Source: Acidobacteriota bacterium (GTDB lineage Bacteria > Acidobacteriota > Terriglobia > Bryobacterales > Bryobacteraceae). Taken from it: a DNA stretch of 9,512 bases. The notes under the pieces were generated by a model that was not told where the DNA came from, ran no database searches, and saw only the letters and a list, made by a program, of their open reading frames with translations. The stretch covers positions 1 through 9,512 of the forward strand of contig JAPKYY010000736.1 of the NCBI GenBank assembly GCA_026394095.1. The letters are read 5' to 3'. Numbering within the stretch: position 1 is the first letter of the stretch; each line of letters begins with the position of its first letter. Below, piece by piece: positions 1-7,808 of the stretch. A program made the position numbers and the translations under genes.

Positions 1-318
1 TTTGGCGATGGCGGGTTCTTTGGCGCTGCGGTGACCGGCTTTTTTGGCTTCGTCTTCGGTCATGAATTTGCCGCTCTTTGTTTTGCCGTAGAAGCTGCCG
101 TCTTTGTGATAAATGCCTGTGTTGAGGTTGACCCAGACGAGGCCTTTGGCCTTGGCGGCAGCGATGTCTGCGGCGGAGGCAGCCGGGGCGGGGGCAGCCT
201 TTTTGGTTTCCATTTTGGAGGCTTTGGGATCGGTGGGGGGTGTCTTGGCTTGTGGGGCTCCCAGGAGGAGGCCGGTTGTGGCCAAGGTTAGTGCTAGCAA
301 CAATCGAATGTGTTTCAC
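1..318 (-). CDS. Small secreted protein with C-terminal YHK-YGKTK-GK motif (3' end beyond window)
   Basis: Read on the minus strand, 106 uninterrupted codons run from a GTG at 318 to the left edge, so the C-terminus is missing. The start is supported by AGGA at 327-330, eight bases upstream. Residues 1-24 form a signal peptide: a Lys/Arg-containing start (VKHIRLL), a leucine-rich core, then LLLGAPQA with likely cleavage after QA. Residues 25-60 are a low-complexity Ala/Pro/Lys linker. Residues 61-100 form a compact domain: VWVNLNTGIYHKDGSFYGKT, then KSGKFMTEDEAKKAGHRSAK. The pattern V-N-x-x-(S/T)-x-x-Y-H-x-x-G-x-x-x-Y-G-x-T-K-x-G-x-[YF]-M-x-E-x-x-A-x-x-A-G is one I recognise from small exported proteins of Acidobacteria and from tails of some nucleases; its function is unknown to me. 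Export to the periplasm or outside is inferred. It is separated by 223 bases from the next gene on the same strand and probably has its own promoter, which I could not place. Confidence 0.8.
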   Translation of the reverse strand, partial: MKHIRLLLALTLATTGLLLGAPQAKTPPTDPKASKMETKKAAPAPAASAADIAAAKAKGLVWVNLNTGIYHKDGSFYGKTKSGKFMTEDEAKKAGHRSAKEPAIAK

Positions 319-459
319 GGGAAAAATCCTATCTATGGTGAGGATATGTGGGTTCGAGGTTGATTGATATAGCTTGGGGAGGCTATTTCCGGTTGTTCGA
401 GCTGGATTTGTTTGGGGTTGGAATCTGGCGGTGCGAATGATGAGTCTTTGCAGCAAGCA

Positions 460-500
460 GGCACGCCCGCGAGCAAAGCATGTTTGAACGCGGGCGTGCC
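460..500. terminator. Long GC-rich stem-loop; terminator or dispersed palindromic repeat
   Basis: Bases 460-471 pair perfectly with 489-500 (12 bp, GGCACGCCCGCG against its complement). Inside, after a 2x2 mismatch, 474-477 pair with 483-486 around a five-base loop. It begins 41 bases beyond the stop of the 823-residue gene on the minus strand, a position that suits termination of that transcript. There is no U-tract on either side, so it does not look like a classical intrinsic terminator. It could stall polymerase, protect the mRNA 3' end, or be one copy of a REP-like intergenic repeat. Confidence 0.55.
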
Positions 501-541
501 ACTTGATGGACCGATCTCAAGAGAGAGACAGGGAAAGCAAC

Positions 542-3013
542 CTACTGACAGCGTGAGCCGGTAGCAGAGATTGCGATGTAGGTGGTATTGGCCTGGAGGC
601 CTCCGGCTGTCACTTCAACTGGCACCTGACAACCTAAAGGTGCGTTGGCTGGGACAGTGAAGTAGATGTTATCGACGGCAGCAGTTTCGGGCTGACGGCC
701 AGCATAAACCCGCTGTGCTGGTACGCCTCCAACAGTAATGGATAGAGGGACTCCAGTCATGTCACCGCCACCTGGTGCGACGTTGTCTGCAGTATTGATG
801 GGGCCCATACCAGTTGCCCAGAGAATCACGATCTGGCCTGGCTTGGCGGGCGTATCGGGAAGATTCAGCGGGTAATCGGTTGGACTGACGACGTTCTGCG
901 CGATTGCCAGATCCTTGCCGTTGACGCGTTGGAAGAATACGCCGACGCTGGACCTAACAACACGGATCGGGGCAGGAGCACTGGTCTTGCCGTTGTAACT
1001 GACAATAACCTGCGCATCGCCGAGCGGAATGTTGGAAGGCACCACAGCATTGATCTGACCTTTAGATGCGAAAACCAAGTAGGCGTCAGAACGCTCGTTT
1101 GCGGTGGCGATAACGATGCTGACGCCACCCAATGACGTTGGCAAGGGGTAAGCGGCGGCTTTGGCAAATTGATCTGGGCCGAGGTCACCTCCGTAAATAC
1201 TGAAAAAGGAGCCTTGGGCCAAGGAACCATTTGGCGGACCACCGGGGGCATAGCTGGCAGTATTAACAGTGCCACCGGCAGAAACGGCCGGGGTGCCAGG
1301 AGGCACACCACCTGCCTGATTGACGACAATGATCTGACCGGCGATGATGATCGCTGCGCTGCGCGGGAGGCCCGTGTCGTTGGAAGATGCGGCAAAGGCA
1401 ACTCCTCCATTGCCAGTGCTGGATGTACCGCTGCGAAGCGTGATCCAGCCGGCATCGGTGGAGGAAGTCCAAGCACAGGACGACTGGTGTACGCTGTGGG
1501 CTTGACCTGCGACGCTGATGGCACCACTGCGTGGTGGTCCAGTGTTGGGATCAACGGTGAATCCGACGGTACCATTACCGCTACCGGAGGAGCCGCTGGT
1601 GACTTTGATCCATGGAGTGAACGAGATCGTGGTCCAAGTTCCGGTAGCTGTTACGTTGATATTTCCCGTTCCACCCGCCTTGTCAATTGACTGACCGGGC
1701 GAGTTGAGGCTGCAATTGCCGGAACAGGCGCCTCCGGCGGCACCGGTGTTAATCAGGCTTCCAAAAACACTTACGAAGCCTTTGCCCTGGCTGCCAGCGT
1801 TCTGACAGATCTGCGAGTTGGGAACGTTGATTCTATATTCCCCAGCGGGCATAACGGCCCCGAGAGTGGCGCGAGCAATACACCAGTTGGGCTGATAGGT
1901 GTCGCAACTGTTCTTGACGAGAGTTCCAGTTTTCAGAGTTTGCGTGCCTTGAAGCAAAGTGTATGGAACACTGAATTCGTTGAGGTTGAATTTGTACCAG
2001 ACATCGACACGATTCACAAAGCTGTTGCCAGCAAGAGTGAACTCTGAGTGGTTGATGGTACTGCAACCAGCAATGTTGCCGATATCAAAGAGCTTGGATT
2101 CAACTCCGCCAATTTGGACGATAGTAACGGATTGACCAGCAACGCGCAAAGTGCCGGTGCGAGTATCGCCTGGGTTCGGAGTCACGCTAATGGTGACGGT
2201 ACCGTTACCGCTGCTGCTGGCAGGGGAGGTGACGGTGATCCAGGGGTCCACTGCTGCCACATCCCAACGACTGGTGGCGGTGACCGGAATAGAGAGATTT
2301 CCTCCTGTGGGTCCTGCTGTAAGGGCGGTGGAACCAAGAGTGCAGGATCCGGCGCAAGATCCGATTTCGCCGAGAGTCCATTCGTAGACCCAGCCCCAAC
2401 CCCACTGGGCCTCCTTGGTCGCCAAGTAGCGGAAGGTTGACCGGGATCCCGCAGCCCAGCGGACGGCAGGCACCAGTACCGGGTTGGCAGAAGTGGCGTT
2501 ATTGAATGTTGCGCTAAGCTGGGCACCGCTGAAGTTTACGCCAACGATGATGCCGCCAATTGGGATGTCTTCGCTGGCCCGGGCCCATACATCCTCCTGG
2601 TTGGCAATATTGTCGAAATACGCACCCACAAACTTCCCGAAGCCATAGTTGCCCTTATCAAAGGCGTACCACCCGGTAATGCCTTTTATCATGGCTGGGA
2701 ATGGTGTTCCTGGAATCAGGATCGACGGTGGCGTCGCGTAGACAATTTCGATATCGGCACCTTGAATCGGGCCGTAAATGTTGGTGTATTGGTGAATCAG
2801 AGCCTTTTCGTATTGGCGACTGATCGTTTCCTGAACATTGTTGCTGGGAGTCTGTGGTACATCAAAGGTCTTCACACCCACTTGCTTCCAGTAACCTTTG
2901 GGGGTTTGAGCGAGAGCGCCGATCGCCCCCAGAAACAGGAGCATGGAAAGCATCACTAGACGACTCTTGGGCTTGGCTAAGCTCCTTGAATTTGGTGAAT
3001 GGCTTCTTAGCAT
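542..3013 (-). CDS. Secreted BACON-repeat protein with TIGR03437-type C-terminal domain
   Basis: This is an 823-residue exported protein. Residues 1-35 are a signal peptide: a basic N-region, then core MLSMLLFLGAIGALA with cleavage before QTPKG. Residues 36-218 are a domain I do not recognise, rich in Trp/Tyr/Gly (for example WGWGWVYEW at 204-212). Residues about 224-303 and 434-510 are BACON-like beta-sandwich repeats, each with W-I-x-V-T-S, GNGTV, a R-[ST]-G motif and V-A-G-Q-x-x-x-x-x-Q, and each preceded by a C-x3-C pair (220/224, 430/434). Residues 304-428 are a second unrecognised, cysteine-containing beta-rich domain. Residues 513-568 are a BACON repeat lacking its first half. Residues about 577-823 match the TIGR03437 pattern (VNTASYAPGG, SIYGGDLGP, INAVVPSNIPLG, WATGMGP). 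BACON domains are often linked to carbohydrate or mucin binding in Bacteroidetes; a surface-binding role here is inference. The start is fixed by AAGGAGG, ten bases upstream. It appears monocistronic. Third-codon composition is less skewed than in the neighbours. Confidence 0.88.
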   Translation of the reverse strand: MLRSHSPNSRSLAKPKSRLVMLSMLLFLGAIGALAQTPKGYWKQVGVKTFDVPQTPSNNVQETISRQYEKALIHQYTNIYGPIQGADIEIVYATPPSILIPGTPFPAMIKGITGWYAFDKGNYGFGKFVGAYFDNIANQEDVWARASEDIPIGGIIVGVNFSGAQLSATFNNATSANPVLVPAVRWAAGSRSTFRYLATKEAQWGWGWVYEWTLGEIGSCAGSCTLGSTALTAGPTGGNLSIPVTATSRWDVAAVDPWITVTSPASSSGNGTVTISVTPNPGDTRTGTLRVAGQSVTIVQIGGVESKLFDIGNIAGCSTINHSEFTLAGNSFVNRVDVWYKFNLNEFSVPYTLLQGTQTLKTGTLVKNSCDTYQPNWCIARATLGAVMPAGEYRINVPNSQICQNAGSQGKGFVSVFGSLINTGAAGGACSGNCSLNSPGQSIDKAGGTGNINVTATGTWTTISFTPWIKVTSGSSGSGNGTVGFTVDPNTGPPRSGAISVAGQAHSVHQSSCAWTSSTDAGWITLRSGTSSTGNGGVAFAASSNDTGLPRSAAIIIAGQIIVVNQAGGVPPGTPAVSAGGTVNTASYAPGGPPNGSLAQGSFFSIYGGDLGPDQFAKAAAYPLPTSLGGVSIVIATANERSDAYLVFASKGQINAVVPSNIPLGDAQVIVSYNGKTSAPAPIRVVRSSVGVFFQRVNGKDLAIAQNVVSPTDYPLNLPDTPAKPGQIVILWATGMGPINTADNVAPGGGDMTGVPLSITVGGVPAQRVYAGRQPETAAVDNIYFTVPANAPLGCQVPVEVTAGGLQANTTYIAISATGSRCQ

Positions 3014-3023
3014 GACTAGTAAT

Positions 3024-3030
3024 CCTCCTT
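3024..3030 (-). promoter_or_regulatory. Strong Shine-Dalgarno of the BACON/TIGR03437 gene
   Basis: On the minus strand this reads AAGGAGG, a near-complete anti-16S match, ten bases before the ATG at 3013. It selects that ATG over the internal Met21 codon. It is the best ribosome binding site in the window and suggests efficient translation. Confidence 0.8.
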
Positions 3031-3068
3031 CTCTCCAGATGGAGCAGAACTACCAGAATTAAGAGCAA

Positions 3069-3097
3069 TTCATAAACCAAAAGTGAAGCGCTGCCAA
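3069..3097 (-). promoter_or_regulatory. Candidate sigma-70-type promoter of the BACON/TIGR03437 gene
   Basis: On the minus strand, TTGGCA (3092-3097; five of six bases match TTGACA) is followed by exactly 17 bases and then TATGAA (3069-3074; four of six match TATAAT). Transcription would start near 3061, giving a 5' leader of about 48 bases containing the strong Shine-Dalgarno. It lies between this gene and the terminator-like hairpin of the pgk operon, as an independent promoter should. Assigned by eye. Confidence 0.5.
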
Positions 3098-3203
3098 CAA
3101 AGAGGAATCACAGCAGATTTGGTGAATGCTGGGAGAAATAACCCACATCTGGGTGATTTAGCTCAGAAAGTTGACGCAGAAGAGAACACCGACAGAGATC
3201 GTC

Positions 3204-3224
3204 AATAAACGCGGCTGGCCGCGT
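3204..3224 (-). terminator. Candidate intrinsic terminator after pgk
   Basis: A 16-base near-palindrome at 3209-3224 (ACGCGGCTGGCCGCGT) folds into a GC-rich stem of at least six pairs with a CTGG tetraloop. Read on the minus strand, the stem is followed by TTTATT, a short U-rich tail. It starts six bases after the pgk stop. The tail is short, so termination may be partial, but position and orientation fit the end of the six-gene unit. Confidence 0.6.
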
Positions 3225-3230
3225 CCACAT

Positions 3231-4409
<1,179 letters not shown>

Positions 4410-4424
4410 GGGTAAACCTCTAGT

Positions 4425-5363
4425 TTAGCTTGACTGGGTCTTCTCTTCTTTGGGGAGGAAGCGGGTGTCGGGGGTGATGCCAGCCATTTGCCAGGCTTCG
4501 ATGAGTGCGCCGGAGGCTGGGCCGTATAGGGGCTCGGCGAAGGTGTTGGATTCTTCGAGGCCGATTAACATCTCAAAGCGGGTGCGCAGGATTTCGCTTT
4601 TGTAGACGTTGCCTACAGGGCAGACGGTGGCTGGTTCGTTTTTGGTGAAGAGGGCCTGGCGGACGCTGGAGGCGAAGCCGGCGAGTTGCTGGGCGGCGCG
4701 GTTGAGGATTTCGATTGCGACGCGGTCTCCTTCTCGGGCGGCTTCGTCGACTAGCTTAGAGTAGCTGGCGATTTGGGGCCGGGGGAAGTCTGTGGTGTAG
4801 AAGCGGTGCATGAGGTCGTTGGCGTTGTCGGCACCGACGGCGTTGAGGAGTTTGTCGCGGAGGGTGGTGGTGGGGCCCCAGCGTTCTTCCATGCGGAGGG
4901 CGGCGCGGACGGCTTCTCTGGTGAGGTCGAAGCCGCCGCCTTCGTCGCCGTAGATGTAGCCCCAGCCGCCGGCGCGGCCGGTCTGGCCGCTGGAGTTGCG
5001 GCCATATGCGATGGAGCCAGTGCCGGCTACTACGATGATGCCGGGGGCTCCGCCGGTTGCGCCGGTGAGGGCGATGAGGCCGTCGTTGGTGATGTTGTAA
5101 TCGTCGGCGTGGATCATTTCGCGGACGAGGTCAGCTTTGTCTTTGGGGCCACCGCTGAAGCCGAGGCAGGCAGCGCGGAAGTGGAGTCCAGAGATGGGGA
5201 GTGCGCCGAGGATTGCATTTTCGAATTTGGCGCGGCCGTCGCCGGTTTTGATGTGGTTGCAGGGGCCTCCGCGGCCGATGCCGAGGACGCGGCCTTGTTC
5301 GTCGCCGATGATGGCGGTGGTGGAGGATTGGCCTCCGTCGACGCCTAGGAAGTATTGGGTCAT
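4425..5363 (-). CDS. BadF/BadG/BcrA/BcrD-family ATPase, N-acetylglucosamine-kinase-like
   Basis: This 312-residue protein has the ASKHA (actin/hexokinase) fold. Visible motifs: phosphate-1 loop YFLGVDGGQSSTTAIIGD at 4-21 (Asp9), a phosphate-2/connect region IIVVAGTGSIAYGR at 109-122, GGWGYIYGDEGGGF at 132-145, and the adenosine-side GPASGALIEA at 281-290. In this family the GDEGSG/GDEGGG loop and overall length are typical of eukaryotic-type GlcNAc kinases and bacterial relatives that phosphorylate amino sugars; the benzoyl-CoA reductase subunits and 2-hydroxyacyl-dehydratase activators carry a cluster-binding cysteine region that I do not see. A cytoplasmic sugar kinase, perhaps recycling amino sugars from the cell wall, is therefore the best inference; the substrate is not shown by sequence. 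The ATG lies four bases after the preceding stop and has no clear Shine-Dalgarno, so translation is probably coupled. pgk follows after 15 bases. Confidence 0.85.
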   Translation of the reverse strand: MTQYFLGVDGGQSSTTAIIGDEQGRVLGIGRGGPCNHIKTGDGRAKFENAILGALPISGLHFRAACLGFSGGPKDKADLVREMIHADDYNITNDGLIALTGATGGAPGIIVVAGTGSIAYGRNSSGQTGRAGGWGYIYGDEGGGFDLTREAVRAALRMEERWGPTTTLRDKLLNAVGADNANDLMHRFYTTDFPRPQIASYSKLVDEAAREGDRVAIEILNRAAQQLAGFASSVRQALFTKNEPATVCPVGNVYKSEILRTRFEMLIGLEESNTFAEPLYGPASGALIEAWQMAGITPDTRFLPKEEKTQSS

Positions 5364-5367
5364 TTCG

Positions 5368-5823
5368 TTATGCGGCCTGGATTTCGATGACGAGCTTCTT
5401 GCCTAGAGCGGCGAGTGCGTCTTCGAGAGCGTTCAGACGGGAGGCGTGCTGGAAATCGAGAAGTCGGTCTACTTGAGGAGGGTGGATTGAGAGCAGGCGG
5501 CTGAGATCAGCTTTGGTCAGGCCCTGTTCTCGCATGGCTGAGTGAAGTGCGAGCTTCGCGGCGTGGAGGCCACGGACCTGGATGGGGTGGCCTGATCTGT
5601 AGCGGGGCTTTGGATAGGGTTGGTTGTCCTCGGCGTACATCTCAAGTGCGGTAGTTAGAGCATCGCGGGCATGAAGTTTGGCTTCGTGTTCATTTCGACC
5701 GAAGGTGAGTGCCTCTGGGACGTCCGGGAAACGAACCTGGATGGAGCCGTCGTTTGCGGTTTCTAGTTTCGCGTTGTAGATCATTGCATCAAAGCTTGAG
5801 GATACAACACTTGTGTTGTTCAT
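5368..5823 (-). CDS. HicB-like antitoxin with C-terminal helix-turn-helix, no HicA partner
   Basis: Residues about 14-75 match the HicB partial RNase-H-like fold: MIYNAKLETANDGSIQVRFP then DVPEALTFGRNEHEAKLHAR and a helix ending in EMYAEDNQPYPKP. Residues about 86-151 are a DNA-binding tail with a lambda/XRE-like helix-turn-helix (GLTKADLSRLLSIHPPQVDR at 101-120) and a closing GKKLVIEI strand. In known HicAB pairs HicB blocks the HicA mRNA interferase and represses its own operon. The upstream gene is the GT-C protein and the downstream gene the sugar kinase; neither is HicA-like. The annotated ATG overlaps the previous stop (ATGA), suggesting coupling. Family members usually begin at the equivalent of Met14 (ATG at 5782-5784), giving a 138-residue protein and placing the palindrome at 5804-5819 just upstream. 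Neither start has a good Shine-Dalgarno. Confidence 0.85.
   Translation of the reverse strand: MNNTSVVSSSFDAMIYNAKLETANDGSIQVRFPDVPEALTFGRNEHEAKLHARDALTTALEMYAEDNQPYPKPRYRSGHPIQVRGLHAAKLALHSAMREQGLTKADLSRLLSIHPPQVDRLLDFQHASRLNALEDALAALGKKLVIEIQAA
5804..5819. promoter_or_regulatory. Perfect 7+7 inverted repeat at the HicB-like gene start; candidate operator
   Basis: The sequence ACAACACTTGTGTTGT consists of two perfectly complementary 7-base arms with a TT centre. It is AT-richer than its surroundings. It lies inside the first codons if translation begins at 5823, or 20-35 bases upstream of the ATG at 5784. HicB-type antitoxins with a helix-turn-helix tail bind palindromic operators at their own promoter, so autoregulation is a reasonable inference. 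No convincing -35/-10 pair is visible around it. As RNA it could instead form a small hairpin. Confidence 0.45.
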
Positions 5824-7808
5824 GGAGATTGGCGCCAGCGATAGATTCGCATGGTGCCGCGTTGAGCGACGAGGTCGATGCCCCAGATGTCTGGGTGGTC
5901 GATCATGTCTTTGGAGTTGTAGTCGGGGGCGTCGATGGCCAGGTACTTGACGTTCTGGCTCAGGAAGAGTTTTCTGGCTTCTGCGCGGTAGTCGGCTTTG
6001 CTCGGTTGGACTTCGCGGGTGCAGTCTTTGAGTTCAACTTCCCATTGGTCGCCGGTGCCGTAGAGCTTGTAGGGCTGGGCGGGGGTTAGCTGGCAGGAGT
6101 CGCCTTGTTGGGCCGGGGCCCAGGTGCGCCAGCTTGTTGTTAGATTGCCGTCATTTGCCAGGTGGGCGTCCCAGGGGGTTCTGTTGCAGGTGATCGATCG
6201 GGGGCGGGGTTCGATCTCGGCGATGCTCCAGGTGTCATTTGTGGACTTCAAGATGGTGGGGTTTGCACCTTTGCAGGTGTAGATGAATTTGGCCTGGTAG
6301 TCATCATAGGTAGGAGCGGTGAGGGCTCGCTGGAGTTTGAGGCCTATTGTTGATTGGTAGGCGATGATGATGTTGCGGCTGGTGTAGCTTTCCGGGATCG
6401 GGGAGAGGGCGAAGACGGTTTCGCCTGGTGGAACGAAGGTCTCGATGGTGCGGGCGGTTACGTAGCCGCCGCTCTTGCGGACGAGGAAGCCGTCTTCGGT
6501 TTCGATTCGCAGGGCGGCCTTCCAGGGGGCTTTTTCGAGGAACCAGGCGTAGGGGGATGAGTAGAGCGCGAAGACGCTGGGCCAGGAGAGGATTGCGGCT
6601 ACTAGCGGGATCGCTGCTGTTTGTTTGGGGAAGCTTTGGAAGAGGGCTAGCGACAGGAATGGGAGGGCCGGGATGAGGAATCTGGTGCCTATGTTGAGCG
6701 GGTAAATCGCGAGGGTGATGGCGGCGGCGAGGAGGAGGTGTTTTTGTTTGCGGAAGCCGATTATCGCTAGCGGGAAGAGGAGGCCGATGGGGCCTAGCGT
6801 TCCGCTGAGACGGGGGCCGCCGATGAAGACTTCTCTGGCCCACTCCTGGAGGTTGGGGATGTCGTAGTGGCGGAGGAAGGAGCGGTAGCCGGTTTCGAAT
6901 TCTACGCTGAACCAGGGGTTCGGGAAGAGGTTGTTGTAGAAGGGAGCTAGAGGGTTGCCGGACCAAAGATAGCTTTTGATGAGCCAGGGAAAGATGCTGA
7001 TGGCAGCGGGCCAGATTCGGAGGGTGGGGGGCAGGAAGAGGAGTGCGATGACGCCGGTAAACTTGATGGCCATGGCGAAGCCGGCGAGGGTGGCGGCGAC
7101 GGTGATCCAGGCTTTGTCTTTTGTTTCGCGCCATTTTGTTGACGCTTGCCAGGTGGCGAATAGGGTGACGGCTAAGGCTACGTCGTTGTAGGCGCTGATG
7201 CCGTCGATTCCTACTACGGGGAGCAGAAAGACCGTGAGGCCTGCGAGCCAGCCTATGCGGCCTGCGGTTGTGGCCAGGAGGATGGGTAGGGCGAGAAGGA
7301 AGGTGAAGTGGATTAGCGCTGCTGCAGAGTGGCGGCCCATTGCGTAGGCGAAGAGGAAGAGCATCTCCATGCCTTGCGAGAGGAAGGCGTACATGTTGGT
7401 GGGGAACCAGACGAAGCCGTGTTCGCGGTAGTAGCGGGCGACCAGGCCCAGGTGGTAACTCATGCCGTCGGGGGAATGCTCTGGGGCCATCGCGTGGGTG
7501 AGGTAGAAGATGGCGTAGAGGCTGAAGGGGATGGCGGACCAATGGAATTGGGGCCTGGGAAGCGTGGGCCAGTTGCGCCAGCTTGAGGCGATGGCTGCGA
7601 TGGCGATTGCGTAGATGAGGCCTTTGTGGATCAGCCCCAGGCAGGCGAGCGAGAAGGTTAGAAGAGAGATGGCGGCCGAGCCCAGGAGGAAGCGGTAGAT
7701 GAGGTCTTGCCAGCCTTCGAGGTGAAGTCTGATCGCGCGGAGGATGTGGCCGCCCAGAGCTACGGCGGCGGCGACGGTCAAGACCCAGGCGAGGACGATA
7801 TAGATCAT
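5820..7808 (-). CDS. GT-C-type integral membrane protein (PMT/ArnT-like glycosyltransferase) with soluble C-terminal domain
   Basis: In this 662-residue protein the first ~420 residues carry roughly 11-13 hydrophobic helices. The first extramembrane loop has APEHSPDGMSYHLGLVARYY (108-127), with an acidic residue before Y-H-L as in polyprenyl-phosphate-dependent GT-C enzymes; AYNDVAL (206-212) and KSYLWSGNPLAPFYNNLFPN (278-297) resemble later loops of such enzymes, and NIGTRFLIPALPFL (372-385) resembles the penultimate helix. Residues about 425-662 are soluble and probably periplasmic; WDAHLANDGNLTTSWRTWAP at 545-564 looks like a discoidin (F5/8 type C) fragment, and the last ~60 residues form another small unit. 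The family transfers sugar from a lipid carrier to proteins or envelope glycans; donor and acceptor are unknown. The start ATG overlaps the lipoprotein stop by four bases (ATGA) and the stop overlaps the HicB-like start the same way, so the three are translationally linked. Exact catalytic residues are not proven by inspection. Confidence 0.75.
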   Translation of the reverse strand: MIYIVLAWVLTVAAAVALGGHILRAIRLHLEGWQDLIYRFLLGSAAISLLTFSLACLGLIHKGLIYAIAIAAIASSWRNWPTLPRPQFHWSAIPFSLYAIFYLTHAMAPEHSPDGMSYHLGLVARYYREHGFVWFPTNMYAFLSQGMEMLFLFAYAMGRHSAAALIHFTFLLALPILLATTAGRIGWLAGLTVFLLPVVGIDGISAYNDVALAVTLFATWQASTKWRETKDKAWITVAATLAGFAMAIKFTGVIALLFLPPTLRIWPAAISIFPWLIKSYLWSGNPLAPFYNNLFPNPWFSVEFETGYRSFLRHYDIPNLQEWAREVFIGGPRLSGTLGPIGLLFPLAIIGFRKQKHLLLAAAITLAIYPLNIGTRFLIPALPFLSLALFQSFPKQTAAIPLVAAILSWPSVFALYSSPYAWFLEKAPWKAALRIETEDGFLVRKSGGYVTARTIETFVPPGETVFALSPIPESYTSRNIIIAYQSTIGLKLQRALTAPTYDDYQAKFIYTCKGANPTILKSTNDTWSIAEIEPRPRSITCNRTPWDAHLANDGNLTTSWRTWAPAQQGDSCQLTPAQPYKLYGTGDQWEVELKDCTREVQPSKADYRAEARKLFLSQNVKYLAIDAPDYNSKDMIDHPDIWGIDLVAQRGTMRIYRWRQSP

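Noticed and set aside
460..500. Possible CRISPR repeat or phage/IS attachment site.
   Set aside because: Only one copy exists in the window, with no spacers, direct repeats or integrase nearby; a hairpin or REP-like element fits better.
865..1575. Alternative minus-strand frame inside the secreted-protein gene, considered as a nested gene.
   Set aside because: Ser/Pro/Arg-rich with no domain; the other phase carries BACON and TIGR03437 motifs throughout.
4425..5363. Possible activator of a 2-hydroxyacyl-CoA dehydratase or benzoyl-CoA reductase subunit (BadF/HgdC type).
   Set aside because: No dehydratase or reductase subunits lie nearby and the cysteine pair for an iron-sulfur cluster is not apparent; the GlcNAc-kinase-like branch fits better.
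5368..7808. Possible complete HicAB toxin-antitoxin pair.
   Set aside because: I looked for a HicA-like frame (about 60-80 residues with a G-S-H-x-x-x motif) on both sides of the HicB-like gene and found none; the flanks are filled by the GT-C and sugar-kinase genes.
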